Source of the DNA: an uncultured Lachnospiraceae bacterium
GTDB lineage: Bacteria; Bacillota; Clostridia; Lachnospirales; Lachnospiraceae
NCBI GenBank assembly: GCA_910585205.1
Contig: CAJUCC010000025.1
Coordinates: 1-64,000, forward strand
Reading direction: 5' to 3'
DNA length: 64,000 nucleotides
Shown here: one piece after another, positions 8,589-17,003 of the stretch
How positions within the stretch are numbered: position 1 is the first letter of the stretch
How the letters are laid out: every line of letters begins with the position of its first letter
Translations under genes and position numbers: made by a program
The notes under the pieces: generated by a model
What the model saw: only the letters and a program-made list of their open reading frames with translations
What the model was told of the DNA's origin: nothing
Database searches by the model: none

Positions 8589-9602
8589 TTGGAAAATAAA
8601 GGAAATATGCACAATTTCACAAAAACTGAAAATGAAATCATACTTTGGAATTCCGATATAAAAATTCATCTTGCTCCTTACGGAGCCGGTGTCCGTAAAA
8701 TATATATCAAAAATCGAAACTCAATATTTAAAAATATTGCTTTGGCATTGTCTCATGAAAACGACTATTTGCACTGCCCGCTCTATGCCGGCGCAACATT
8801 GGCTCCCACTTCCGGGAGAATCGCAGAAGGTATTTTGACACTTGAAAATCAGACATTTCATTTGGATAAAAATGAAAATAACCAAAATCATCTGCATGGC
8901 GGTACACACAATCTCTCGTTCCGGCAATGGGATATTGTCCGCAAAACAGATACCGATGTACTGTTCACCTGCTTTGCAGCAGACGGGGTGGACGGTTATC
9001 CCGGAAACCGCAGGTTTTCTGTGGAATATATTCTTGACGGCCAGCGTCTGGAAATGCATCTCTACGCCGAGTCGGACCGCGAAACTTACTTGAATCTGTC
9101 GAACCATACCTATTTTAATCTGAATGCATTTGACCGCAGCGGCCTGGAACAATATCTGCAGATTCGCGCTGACCATTGTATTGTCAATGATGAACACCAT
9201 ATTCCGCAGAATACTATACCGGTCGTCCATACAGAATTTGATTTTCGGAAAGAGACAAAACTGGCCGAGCGATTTAACGAATGCGATACCAGTCTACAGT
9301 TCCGATATGCAAAGGGATTGAATCACTATTTTCTATTGTCAAAACACAGTCCACGGATTCCCGCCTGTTCTCTGTCCTCGGCCGATCAGTCCGTGCGGAT
9401 GGATCTGTATACGGATGCCCCTGCTCTTGTCGTCTATACAGGGGGATTTATCGATCATTCTTTTACAATGGCCGAAGATGAGAAACGCACCTATCCCGGA
9501 TGTGCGCTGGCGATCGAACCTTCGTTCGAACCGTTTCATCATGTCTGTCCACATGTTATGAAAACATTTTCCCGCCGGATTACCTGTCACTTTCATATAT
9601 AA
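8589..9602 (+). CDS. Aldose 1-epimerase (galactose mutarotase family)
   Basis: The 337-aa protein is a GalM-type enzyme that interconverts alpha and beta anomers of aldoses after uptake. Visible family motifs are TLAPTSGRIAEG (sugar-binding Arg), NHLHGG (first His), NLSNHTYFNL (catalytic His) and the C-terminal LAIEPSFEP (catalytic Glu). The start is most likely the TTG at 8589, 8 nt after AAAGGAG; an upstream ATG at 8568 lacks a ribosome site and an ATG at 8607 is an alternative. It is transcribed divergently from the AraG-like operon, so transporter and mutarotase probably serve the same sugar. Confidence 0.93.
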   Translation: MENKGNMHNFTKTENEIILWNSDIKIHLAPYGAGVRKIYIKNRNSIFKNIALALSHENDYLHCPLYAGATLAPTSGRIAEGILTLENQTFHLDKNENNQNHLHGGTHNLSFRQWDIVRKTDTDVLFTCFAADGVDGYPGNRRFSVEYILDGQRLEMHLYAESDRETYLNLSNHTYFNLNAFDRSGLEQYLQIRADHCIVNDEHHIPQNTIPVVHTEFDFRKETKLAERFNECDTSLQFRYAKGLNHYFLLSKHSPRIPACSLSSADQSVRMDLYTDAPALVVYTGGFIDHSFTMAEDEKRTYPGCALAIEPSFEPFHHVCPHVMKTFSRRITCHFHI

Positions 9603-9629
9603 AAAAAGTCCGTTGGTACGGACTTTTTT
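9602..9629. terminator. Bidirectional intrinsic terminator
   Basis: AAAAAAGTCCGT and ACGGACTTTTTT form a 12-bp stem with a 4-nt loop. It serves both the epimerase gene on the plus strand and the DUF3881 gene (stop at 9656) on the minus strand. Confidence 0.92.
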
Positions 9630-9655
9630 ATTGGACTGCAAAATCGTGTTTTCAG

Positions 9656-10546
9656 TTATTCTTCCGGGAAATTGATATATCCCTGCATCCAGACAACGCC
9701 TTTGAATCTTCTGCCTGCCTCGGGTTCTCCGAGTAAATCTTCACTGTTAATACACAGATCAAAAATCAGCTCATTGCAGTTGATTGTCATATGATAGACT
9801 TCTTCTTCTGTCAGAGGGTTTTGCAGTTTCCGGCATTCCATAATTTCTCCCAGAACCGAATACTGGTCGCATTCCACACCATACGGCATAAAATACGTAT
9901 CAACGATACTGAATACATCTTCTTTCTGTATCTTTTTGGAAATGGCGGTGTACGTGTCCATATCTTCCAGTGTCAGATTTTCAATCGCTTCTTCGTCACC
10001 ACGCCGCGCCGCCGCAATCAAATGATTTCTGTTTTTGGAAACCTGTCTGACTTTCTTTTTTTCTTTTTCATTTTTTATAATCGGCATAATCACCATGCCC
10101 TGACAGGAAAGCGCAGAAAGACTCAATGTCGTTCCTCTGATCGGAAGCTTTTTCTTCTCTTTATATTTTAAATATGAAACCACATTCTGAAAATAGAAGA
10201 TCAAAGACACCCCTACCCGCAAATCGTCACAAATGCCAGCATAAGATTCTTTTTCCGCATGCCGTTCGATCGAAACATCTTCTTCGGAACTGATATAATT
10301 TCCCCGCAGATAAGGAAAATAATAATCATAAATATAATTGTTATTTTCATCAAACTCCCCACGGACTACAATTCCCATTCCGTCACAAAATTCTCTGCAG
10401 CATTCCACGAAAATAAAATCTCCCTGCTCCGGTAGCGCAATATATTCCCTTTCCTTTGCGCTGCGAATGCATTCCGTAATCAGAAGCTGTAATTGTTTTC
10501 TGTTTTTAATTTCGCCGAATCCTATGGCACGCAAATATTTATGCAT
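9656..10546 (-). CDS. DUF3881 family protein
   Basis: This 296-aa protein resembles DUF3881, a family I know mainly from Lachnospiraceae, starting MHKYLRAIGFG. There is no signal peptide or clear membrane segment, and the sequence is acidic with a lysine-rich stretch (about 165-178). No catalytic motif is recognisable. The ATG at 10546 is preferred over a GTG at 10555 because GAGGTG lies at correct spacing only for the ATG; the GTG overlaps that ribosome site. It is the last gene of the parA-parB-DUF4446-HD-GYP-serS run and ends at a strong terminator. Function unknown. Confidence 0.75.
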   Translation of the reverse strand: MHKYLRAIGFGEIKNRKQLQLLITECIRSAKEREYIALPEQGDFIFVECCREFCDGMGIVVRGEFDENNNYIYDYYFPYLRGNYISSEEDVSIERHAEKESYAGICDDLRVGVSLIFYFQNVVSYLKYKEKKKLPIRGTTLSLSALSCQGMVIMPIIKNEKEKKKVRQVSKNRNHLIAAARRGDEEAIENLTLEDMDTYTAISKKIQKEDVFSIVDTYFMPYGVECDQYSVLGEIMECRKLQNPLTEEEVYHMTINCNELIFDLCINSEDLLGEPEAGRRFKGVVWMQGYINFPEE

Positions 10547-10582
10547 GGAATTCACCTCATTTCCATTTTGATTGAACCCACG

Positions 10583-11860
10583 TTACCGAATCTCACTCTG
10601 ACCGCCCATATATGGCTGCAGCACTTTCGGTATCCGAACGGATCCGTCAGCCTGCAGATTATTTTCCAGAAACGCAATCAACATTCTGGGCGGCGCAACC
10701 ACTGTATTGTTTAATGTATGCGCAAAGTATTTTCCGTTTTCTCCGTTGACACGGATTTTTAATCTTCTGGCCTGCGCATCACCCAGATTGGAACAGCTTC
10801 CCACCTCAAAATACTTTTTCTGACGCGGAGACCATGCTTCCACATCAAACGATTTCACTTTCAGATCTGCCAGATCACCGGAACAGCATTCCAGTGTTCT
10901 GACAGGAATATCCAGGGAACGGAACAAATCCACTGTGTTCTGCCAGAGTTTTTCAAACCACATCGGGGAATCTTCCGGTCTGCATACCACGATCATCTCC
11001 TGCTTTTCAAACTGGTGGATACGGTATACGCCCCGTTCTTCCAATCCATGCGCTCCCTTTTCTTTTCGGAAACACGGTGAATAGCTTGTCAGCGTTTGCG
11101 GGAGCTGTTCTTCCGGTATGATCGTATCGATAAATTTTCCGATCATGGAATGTTCGCTTGTACCAATTAAGTATAAATCTTCTCCTTCGATTTTATACAT
11201 CATGGCATCCATTTCCGCAAAGCTCATAACACCTGTCACAACGTTACTGCGGATCATAAAAGGCGGCACGCAATAGGTAAATCCTCTGCCGATCATAAAA
11301 TCTCTCGCATAAGCAATCACGGCGGAATGCAGGCGTGCAATATCGCCCATCAGATAATAAAATCCGTTGCCCGCGACCTTTCTGGCGCTGTCGAGATCAA
11401 TACCGCAAAACCGGTCCATAATTTCCGTATGATAGGGAATCTCAAAATCCGGTACGACCGGCTCCCCGTATTTTGTCACTTCCACATTTTCTGTATCGTC
11501 CCGTCCAATCGGAACACTGGGATCAATGATATTGGGAATGACCATCATTATCTTTGTAATTTTTTCATCCAGTTCCCGCTCTTTTTCTTCCAACTGCGCG
11601 AGACGCTGTGCTCCTGCAGCCACCTCGGCTTTTTTCTCCTGCGCTTCTTCTTTCTTTCCCTGCGCCATCAGTTTTCCGATTTCTTTGGAAATCTTATTTC
11701 TGCCCGCCCGCAGATCATCTGCTTCCTGTTGTGTCTTTCTCTTTTCTCCGTCCAGCGCAATGACTTCATCCACAAGTCCCAGTTTTTCATCCTGAAACTT
11801 CTTTTTGATATTTTCCTTTACTGTTTCCGGATTCTCACGCAAAAATTTCATGTCTATCAT
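10583..11860 (-). CDS. serS: Serine--tRNA ligase
   Basis: Class II aminoacyl-tRNA synthetase of 425 aa, the usual length. It charges tRNA-Ser with serine in the cytoplasm. An N-terminal coiled-coil arm (about 1-105, rich in Lys/Glu/Ala heptads) recognises the long variable arm of tRNA-Ser. The catalytic core has the motif 2 region CFRKEKGAHGLEERGVYRIH and motif 3 near NNTVVAPPRMLIAFLE. Only 31 nt separate it from the upstream HD-GYP gene, so it is read in the par operon; no T-box leader is visible. AGGAGA lies 12 nt before the ATG, somewhat far. Confidence 0.97.
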   Translation of the reverse strand: MIDMKFLRENPETVKENIKKKFQDEKLGLVDEVIALDGEKRKTQQEADDLRAGRNKISKEIGKLMAQGKKEEAQEKKAEVAAGAQRLAQLEEKERELDEKITKIMMVIPNIIDPSVPIGRDDTENVEVTKYGEPVVPDFEIPYHTEIMDRFCGIDLDSARKVAGNGFYYLMGDIARLHSAVIAYARDFMIGRGFTYCVPPFMIRSNVVTGVMSFAEMDAMMYKIEGEDLYLIGTSEHSMIGKFIDTIIPEEQLPQTLTSYSPCFRKEKGAHGLEERGVYRIHQFEKQEMIVVCRPEDSPMWFEKLWQNTVDLFRSLDIPVRTLECCSGDLADLKVKSFDVEAWSPRQKKYFEVGSCSNLGDAQARRLKIRVNGENGKYFAHTLNNTVVAPPRMLIAFLENNLQADGSVRIPKVLQPYMGGQSEIR

Positions 11861-11891
11861 AGATTATGATTTCTCCTCTCTCCGCCGTCAT

Positions 11892-12947
11892 TCAATCGAT
11901 CGCATCCTGGATAAAAACAGACTTCTCCTTGAGCAGATCCAGATCGCTGCTGCTATAAACACGCATTCCATCATCATGAATAATACGTATGACCGGTCTG
12001 TCTGGAAAGTTATTGTTCTGCTTGACTACCACACCGATCTCGCCTGTATTGGTCAGAACATAACTGCCAACCGGATATGCCGCTATGGTCTTTAAAAACT
12101 CGTCTACTATTGTACCATCAAACTTCGTATTTTTAAAGGATTTTATATACTCAATCGCTTCATAAACTTTTTTTCGTTCACATCCGATCCCGCAGATCAT
12201 CTCGTCAAATGTATCACAGATACACATCATACAGACTTCTTTGGACATTCTCTTTTTGTGAAACGGAAAACCACTGCCGTCCAGTCTCTCGTGATGTGAC
12301 AATATAATATTTTTGCTGACAGGATCCAGCCATGTTTCTTTTTCAATGGAACTGTAGCCGTATACAGGATGCTTTTTATATTCCTGCTGTTTGCTTCCGG
12401 ACAATCTGTTAATATTAATATTATTGTAATCGACTGCAATAAACCGCAGCCCCATATCATGTAACAGGCATCCCACTCCAACCGCATGTATTGTTTCATT
12501 GCTCAGATTGAGACGAATCCCCAGTATAATGGATAATACACAACAGTTCAGAGAGTGCTCATATAAATCCGTATTTCGTTCCTTGATTTCCAGCAGTTTA
12601 TCCGTGATACTGTCTTCCTGTAAAATATTGTCAATAATAAATGTCGCCGTATCGTTTAGTTTAATTAAATCCGTATTTTTTTGATAAATATGTCGTTCCA
12701 GGATATTTTTCACCTGCGTTTTACATCGCAGGCCAATTTCAATATTTTTATCTTCCGTTTCCTGATTGTTTGACTTGATATTTTCTTCCTGTATATATAC
12801 CTCCGTAACGCCCAACTCTTTCAGGTTTTCTATATATTCTTTCTTCAGAATCGTGCCTTCTGTCAAAAGGATCTGATATTTTGAAACAATAATAGAATTT
12901 CCTAAAACTTCTCCTCCTCTGATGTCGTCGATATTAAATTTCTTCAT
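11892..12947 (-). CDS. HD-GYP-type phosphohydrolase domain protein
   Basis: The 351-aa protein has an HD-GYP-like domain in its centre (about 140-290): LLHDMG, HPVYGY and HHERLDGSGFP are the HD, second-His and GYP-loop signatures. HD-GYP enzymes hydrolyse the second messenger cyclic di-GMP. Two deviations are visible: the usual HDxGK lysine is replaced and GYP reads GFP, so activity is likely but not certain. An N-terminal region (about 1-60) and a C-terminal beta-rich tail flank it. The start ATG at 12947 has AAGGTGAT at good spacing; the longer frame upstream would overlap the DUF4446 gene. Placement between parB/DUF4446 and serS is unusual. Confidence 0.82.
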   Translation of the reverse strand: MKKFNIDDIRGGEVLGNSIIVSKYQILLTEGTILKKEYIENLKELGVTEVYIQEENIKSNNQETEDKNIEIGLRCKTQVKNILERHIYQKNTDLIKLNDTATFIIDNILQEDSITDKLLEIKERNTDLYEHSLNCCVLSIILGIRLNLSNETIHAVGVGCLLHDMGLRFIAVDYNNININRLSGSKQQEYKKHPVYGYSSIEKETWLDPVSKNIILSHHERLDGSGFPFHKKRMSKEVCMMCICDTFDEMICGIGCERKKVYEAIEYIKSFKNTKFDGTIVDEFLKTIAAYPVGSYVLTNTGEIGVVVKQNNNFPDRPVIRIIHDDGMRVYSSSDLDLLKEKSVFIQDAID

Positions 12948-12960
12948 GAGGGTATCACCT

Positions 12961-13488
12961 TCAATCTTTTTCCCCGATAGCCATTTGAAGTGCCTGTTCC
13001 TCTTCATCTCCCAAAGCAATACTGCACTTCCCTTCCCGTATCTCTTTGGTATATGTGTAGCATCCGTCACTGCTGTGAACGGAGTTAATGAGAAATCCGC
13101 TGTTGCGCTTATTCAGCAGAGCAAGGCAAAAGCTCATCTTTCCACCCATCTGTCGAAACGCATCATATTTGACAATGCCACATTTTTGATATGTGCATTC
13201 CATATTATGAAATATTTTTCGAATGTCTCGTTTATTTTTTTCTGCCGCTGCCTTTAAAAAGTTATTGTCTTCAAAAATGCCAATGATTTCTTTTTCCAGA
13301 CTCTTTGCATCTTTCCCTCCCATAAATTTATCAATTCTTTTGTTTAATCTGGACAGTTTTTTCATCTGCACTATCAACAACACAAGCAACAGAATAAAAA
13401 GGAACAAAGTTATCCCCGTCAGCCCCAATAAAATGTATCCGATGTCAAGATAACCAAGTCCCATACTTTCCAACAATGCACTGGACAT
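12961..13488 (-). CDS. DUF4446 family membrane-anchored protein
   Basis: This 175-aa protein has one strong transmembrane helix (about 17-40). After it comes a cytoplasmic basic/coiled region and a compact C-terminal domain containing YQKCGIVKYDAFRQMGGKMSFCLALL, described here as positions 98-123. That pattern is typical of DUF4446, a family commonly found just after parB in Clostridia. It lies 28 nt after parB in the same operon. A role in anchoring or coordinating the partition complex is a guess from context; no enzymatic motif is visible. Confidence 0.85.
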   Translation of the reverse strand: MSSALLESMGLGYLDIGYILLGLTGITLFLFILLLVLLIVQMKKLSRLNKRIDKFMGGKDAKSLEKEIIGIFEDNNFLKAAAEKNKRDIRKIFHNMECTYQKCGIVKYDAFRQMGGKMSFCLALLNKRNSGFLINSVHSSDGCYTYTKEIREGKCSIALGDEEEQALQMAIGEKD

Positions 13489-13516
13489 ATTTTTTCCTCC
13501 GTATTTCCGTAACCTT

Positions 13517-14413
13517 TTATCGCAACAATAAATCTGTCAGTCTGTCAAAATCTTCGTGTGAAAAAAATCCTATCTCTATTTTACCGCTTCCGTTTTCTTT
13601 TGCAACGATATTTACTTTTGTTCCAAAAGTTTCCTTCATTTTTTCTGCTGTATTTTCATATATATATGTCAGACCTTTATTCTGATCCGATTTTTCTTTT
13701 ACAGGCTGCGGCTTATTTCGGTTCTTAATCAGTTTTTCCACATCCCGCACGCTTAACTTTTCGTCAAAAATACGCTGTGCTATCAAATACTGTTCTTCGG
13801 GATCCGCAATCGAAAGAATCGCTCTTGCGTGTCCGGTGGAAATCATTTCATCGATTACCATCTGCTGCACTTCATCACAAAGCTTTAACAACCTCATGGA
13901 ATTGGTGACGGCAGTTCTGCTTTTGGAAACTCTTTCCGCTACCTCATCCTGTTTCAAATCAAATTCGGTCAACAGTCTTTTAAACGCTTTTGCTTCTTCA
14001 ATCGGATTTAAATTTTCTCTCTGTATATTTTCAATCAGAGATATTTCCACAATTTCCTGTTCTGTCAAATCTCTGATAATAACCGGCACTTCTTTCAGAC
14101 CCGCTATTTTTGCTGCGCGCCATCTTCTCTCTCCTGCCACAATTTCATAATGATCTTTTCTGTCCTGTACCAGAATGGGCTGGAGAAGACCGAACTGCTT
14201 AATCGAATCGGCCAGCTCCTGCAAAGAATCTTCATCGAAATTTTTACGCGGCTGATCCCGGTTTGGTTCGATCATTGTTATCTTGACGACAGAATCCGGC
14301 TTGTCCGACTGTATATTCTGTTCTATATTTTCTCCGTTGTTTTTCTTTTTATAATCCCCTATTGCATTTGGTATCAAAGAATCCAATCCTTTTCCCAAGC
14401 CTCTTGCAGCCAT
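13517..14413 (-). CDS. parB: Chromosome-partitioning protein ParB (Spo0J type)
   Basis: DNA-binding CTPase of 298 aa that loads at parS and spreads to organise the origin region. In order it has an N-terminal tail ending ARGLGKGLDSLIP (a peptide that contacts ParA), the ParB/Srx CTP-binding domain with GERRWRAAKIAG (about 92-104), a helix-turn-helix region with VAERVSKSRTAVTNSMRLL (about 160-178) and a C-terminal dimerisation segment. It starts 4 nt after the parA stop. Two perfect parS sites lie about 1 kb away, upstream of parA. Confidence 0.97.
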   Translation of the reverse strand: MAARGLGKGLDSLIPNAIGDYKKKNNGENIEQNIQSDKPDSVVKITMIEPNRDQPRKNFDEDSLQELADSIKQFGLLQPILVQDRKDHYEIVAGERRWRAAKIAGLKEVPVIIRDLTEQEIVEISLIENIQRENLNPIEEAKAFKRLLTEFDLKQDEVAERVSKSRTAVTNSMRLLKLCDEVQQMVIDEMISTGHARAILSIADPEEQYLIAQRIFDEKLSVRDVEKLIKNRNKPQPVKEKSDQNKGLTYIYENTAEKMKETFGTKVNIVAKENGSGKIEIGFFSHEDFDRLTDLLLR

Positions 14414-14417
14414 ATAT

Positions 14418-15191
14418 TTACATATCCTTTCCGGTGATTACTTCATCTGCCAACAACCTATAACTCTCCGCTCCCACTGATTTGGAATCGTATATCTGAA
14501 TCGGTACACCATGGCTCGGCGCTTCTGCCAGTCTGATATTTCTTGGAATAATTGTTTTATATACATTCACCGTTTGTTGCAAATTATATTTTACATTTTC
14601 CACAACCTGACTGGATAAGTTGGTACGGGAGTCATACATCGTAAACACAATTCCTTCCATATCCAACGCCGGATTCAATCTCTCTTTAACAAGATTAACC
14701 GTATGTATCAACTGACTCAATCCTTCCAACGCATAATATTCGCATTGAATCGGAACAAGAACACTGTCCGCTGTTGTCATGGCATTGACTGTCAACATAC
14801 TCAGTGAAGGGGGACAATCAATCACTATAAAGTCATAAAAATTCTTTACCCAATCAATCTCATTTTTTAATATAAATTCTTTTTTCTCCACACCGATTAA
14901 CTCGATTTCCGCTGCCGCCAGATTGACATTCGATGGCAAAACAGAAACACCGGGAATTACATCTTTGATAATACAATCGTGTATGGAACATTCTCCTAAA
15001 ATCAGTTCATATATGGTATTATCCAAATCATTCTTTTCTATTCCATATCCACTTGTCGCATTTCCCTGCGGATCACTGTCAATCATCAGTACTTTCTTTC
15101 CTTTGAAAGCAAGCGATGCTGATAAATTAATAGCTGTTGTTGTTTTTCCTACACCGCCCTTTTGATTGGCGATCGCTATAATTTTTCCCAT
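14418..15191 (-). CDS. parA: Chromosome-partitioning ATPase ParA (Soj)
   Basis: Walker-type ATPase of 257 aa that drives segregation of the ParB-parS complex and, in Bacillus, modulates DnaA. The deviant Walker A KGGVGKTTTAIN is near the N-terminus, followed by LMIDSDPQGNATSG and Walker B FIVIDCPPSL. The start is placed at the ATG at 15191 (MGKIIAIANQKGGVG), standard for Soj, although AAGGAG is only 1-2 nt from it; an ATG at 15233 would add 14 unconserved residues. An extended -10 promoter and degenerate parS lie just upstream. Confidence 0.96.
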   Translation of the reverse strand: MGKIIAIANQKGGVGKTTTAINLSASLAFKGKKVLMIDSDPQGNATSGYGIEKNDLDNTIYELILGECSIHDCIIKDVIPGVSVLPSNVNLAAAEIELIGVEKKEFILKNEIDWVKNFYDFIVIDCPPSLSMLTVNAMTTADSVLVPIQCEYYALEGLSQLIHTVNLVKERLNPALDMEGIVFTMYDSRTNLSSQVVENVKYNLQQTVNVYKTIIPRNIRLAEAPSHGVPIQIYDSKSVGAESYRLLADEVITGKDM

Positions 15192-15238
15192 TCTCCTTAG
15201 CCTTTCATAAATTCTTTTTTCAATATCGCGCATATATG

Positions 15239-15247
15239 ATTATAGCA
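15239..15247 (-). promoter_or_regulatory. Extended -10 promoter of the parA operon
   Basis: On the minus strand TGCTATAAT (15247-15239) is a perfect extended -10 box, 48 nt before the parA ATG. The -35 region is poor, as is usual with extended -10 promoters. It is 30 nt from the nearest degenerate parS, so ParB may influence it. Confidence 0.5.
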
Positions 15248-15277
15248 CTTTATGAAAAGAGAATCTATCTTTATTTT

Positions 15278-15292
15278 ATTTCAGGTGAAACA
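15278..15292. promoter_or_regulatory. Degenerate parS-like site
   Basis: The 16-mer at 15277-15292 matches TGTTTCACGTGAAACA at 14 of 16 positions. Its right half is perfect. It lies upstream of parA with the two perfect sites. Confidence 0.5.
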
Positions 15293-15349
15293 TTGTTATC
15301 AATAGGTAATTAGGATTATAAAAATGTAAATGCTTCACGCAATAAAAAA

Positions 15350-15363
15350 TGTTTCACGGAACA
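15350..15363. promoter_or_regulatory. parS-like remnant
   Basis: TGTTTCACGGAACA keeps the left half of parS and part of the right half, but is 2 nt short. It is either a decayed site or a weak ParB target. Confidence 0.35.
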
Positions 15364-15383
15364 TTTACTATATCTTGCGTAAA

Positions 15384-15399
15384 TGTTTCACGTGAAACA
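15384..15399. promoter_or_regulatory. parS site (perfect consensus)
   Basis: The palindrome TGTTTCACGTGAAACA is identical to the consensus bacterial parS bound by Spo0J/ParB. It is upstream of parA, 9 kb from oriC. Confidence 0.95.
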
Positions 15400-15432
15400 T
15401 CTATATATTGTGATGGAAAATTATGTATGTAA

Positions 15433-15448
15433 TGTTTCACGTGAAACA
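15433..15448. promoter_or_regulatory. parS site (perfect consensus)
   Basis: A second exact TGTTTCACGTGAAACA lies 49 nt (centre to centre) from the first and 7 nt beyond the stop codon of the response regulator gene. Confidence 0.95.
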
Positions 15449-15455
15449 TTACTGT

Positions 15456-16097
15456 TTAAATATCAACAATGTTATTTTTAATAGCGAATACCGCCGCTTG
15501 TGTCCTGTCTGCTACATCAATCTTTTTAAAAATGCTGGATATATGATTCTTTACCGTTCGTTCACTGATACTCATTTTCTCGGCTATCTCTTTATTAAAC
15601 ATTCCCGTAGCAACAAAAATAAGTACTTCCAATTCCCTTCTCGTCAACAATTCAATTTTTCCCATACAATCATTTCTTGATACCAATCTGGAATTCAAGG
15701 CCGGAATCAAATCAGGTTGAATATAAGATTCACCATTTATAATTGACATAATTGCTTTTTTCAATTCTGCCGAACCGGAATTTTTCAAAATATATCCGTC
15801 CACTCCAATATCAACAGCCCGAATCAAATAATCAACTTCATTATGAACTGTCAGAATCAATACTTTCACTGATATATTTTTTTCTTTGATTGTTTTCAAA
15901 ACTTCAATCCCATTTGCCTTCGGCATATTAATGTCCAACAATAACACATCAGGTAAAATATGATTCAAAAGAGCAAGACACTCCAAACCATCGTTTGCCT
16001 CTGCAACAATTTCTATGTCTCCGTCAAATTCAAGGAGCTGCCTGATACCCTCCCTAATTAATACATGATCATCTGCGATCATAATTTTTACGCTCAT
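15456..16097 (-). CDS. NarL/LuxR-family response regulator
   Basis: Two-domain regulator of 213 aa. The receiver (about 1-120) has the acidic pair IADDH, the phospho-acceptor Asp in VLLLDINMPK, a Thr in LILTVHNE and a Lys in YILKNSGS. The C-terminal LuxR-type helix-turn-helix reads LTRRELEVLIFVATG and SISERTVKNHISSIFKKI. It resembles DegU/LiaR-type regulators. The ATG at 16097 has AAAGGA at good spacing; an upstream TTG has none. Its cognate kinase is almost certainly the gene at 16281-16934, though 183 nt and a separate promoter lie between them. Targets are unknown. Confidence 0.92.
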   Translation of the reverse strand: MSVKIMIADDHVLIREGIRQLLEFDGDIEIVAEANDGLECLALLNHILPDVLLLDINMPKANGIEVLKTIKEKNISVKVLILTVHNEVDYLIRAVDIGVDGYILKNSGSAELKKAIMSIINGESYIQPDLIPALNSRLVSRNDCMGKIELLTRRELEVLIFVATGMFNKEIAEKMSISERTVKNHISSIFKKIDVADRTQAAVFAIKNNIVDI

Positions 16098-16226
16098 AGT
16101 TTTTTCCTTTTTCAATTATTTTTTTGTTCCCACTCATTACTGTATATTTTAGCTAAATTACTTTCCCCCTGCTAACTAAAAAAATAATTTTTCACATTTA
16201 TCTCCTGCTTTATTCTATCACCCTCC

Positions 16227-16255
16227 ATACTAATCTTATTTTTGTTACATTGCAA
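16227..16255 (-). promoter_or_regulatory. Promoter of the response regulator
   Basis: On the minus strand TTGCAA (16255-16250) and TAGTAT (16232-16227) are 17 nt apart, inside the 183-nt gap between kinase and regulator genes. It would allow the regulator to be made without the kinase. Confidence 0.45.
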
Positions 16256-16280
16256 GAATATTGTACCACAAAATAAGGTA

Positions 16281-16934
16281 CTATGTTAATACTTTTGGCA
16301 GAGATACGAAAATTTTTGTTCCATTTCCCGGTGATGATGTAATTTTTATTTTTCCTGAATACGCAGTAACGCGTTCTTCAATCAAAAATAAGCCATAATG
16401 GTTCTCTTTTTTCTTTTCTTCCTCCACATGAAACCCTACTCCGTCATCTTCCACCGTCACTTCAACACTCTCCTCACAATTTTTCACCGTCACCTGAAGA
16501 TGTTTTCCCTTTGAATGAATACATGCATTGTAAATACATTCCTGTATAATACGAAAAATTCCAAAGATAATGGTTTCATCTTCCAGATGAATTTCATCAA
16601 TGTTACATTTCAAAGATAAGGAACAATTTTCCCGCGACTTATCAAACAATCGCTCAATCGCTTGTTTTAATCCCAAATCATCAAAGACCATAGGACGCAG
16701 ATTGAAAATAATATTTCGGATTTCATCGATTACATCGTTGATTCCCTGACTGATAAAAGCAATTTCTTTCTTTGCTTTGTCAATATCCTGATCCATATAC
16801 ATGGTAGCCAATTCCAGCCTGTAAATTAAATAAGAAAGATTTTGCAAAGATATATCATGCAGATCATTGGAAATTCGTTTGCGATCCATCTCCTGAATAT
16901 CAAATGCAGCTTTTGTACTCTTTGTTTTTTTCAT
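16281..16934 (-). CDS. Soluble sensor histidine kinase (HisKA_3 type)
   Basis: This 217-aa protein contains only the transmitter: DRKRISNDLHDISLQNL with the phosphorylated His (about residue 26), a dimerisation helical pair, and an HATPase domain with an N-box (RIIQECIYNACIHS), DDGVGF and a G2 region near GNGTKIFV. No transmembrane or sensor domain is present, so the signal must be cytoplasmic or come through a partner. The family (DegS/NarX-like) works with NarL-type regulators such as the neighbour. An ATG at 16934 is preferred; a GTG at 16943 is possible. The opposite-strand promoter at 16937-16965 abuts its start. Confidence 0.88.
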   Translation of the reverse strand: MKKTKSTKAAFDIQEMDRKRISNDLHDISLQNLSYLIYRLELATMYMDQDIDKAKKEIAFISQGINDVIDEIRNIIFNLRPMVFDDLGLKQAIERLFDKSRENCSLSLKCNIDEIHLEDETIIFGIFRIIQECIYNACIHSKGKHLQVTVKNCEESVEVTVEDDGVGFHVEEEKKKENHYGLFLIEERVTAYSGKIKITSSPGNGTKIFVSLPKVLT

Positions 16935-16936
16935 TC

Positions 16937-16965
16937 TTGTCACCCACTCTCTTTTCCTTTATAAT
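16937..16965 (+). promoter_or_regulatory. Promoter of the alpha/beta hydrolase gene
   Basis: TTGTCA (16937-16942) and TATAAT (16960-16965) with a 17-nt spacer, 39 nt before the hydrolase ATG. Its -35 box lies next to the histidine kinase start on the opposite strand. Confidence 0.7.
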
Positions 16966-17003
16966 AATAACAGATATTAAATTAACAGATACGAGGCTAT
17001 GTT

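Noticed and set aside
11861..11891. T-box leader before serS (and before tyrS at 34925-34936)
   Set aside because: The upstream gaps are only 31 and 12 nt, too short for a T-box.
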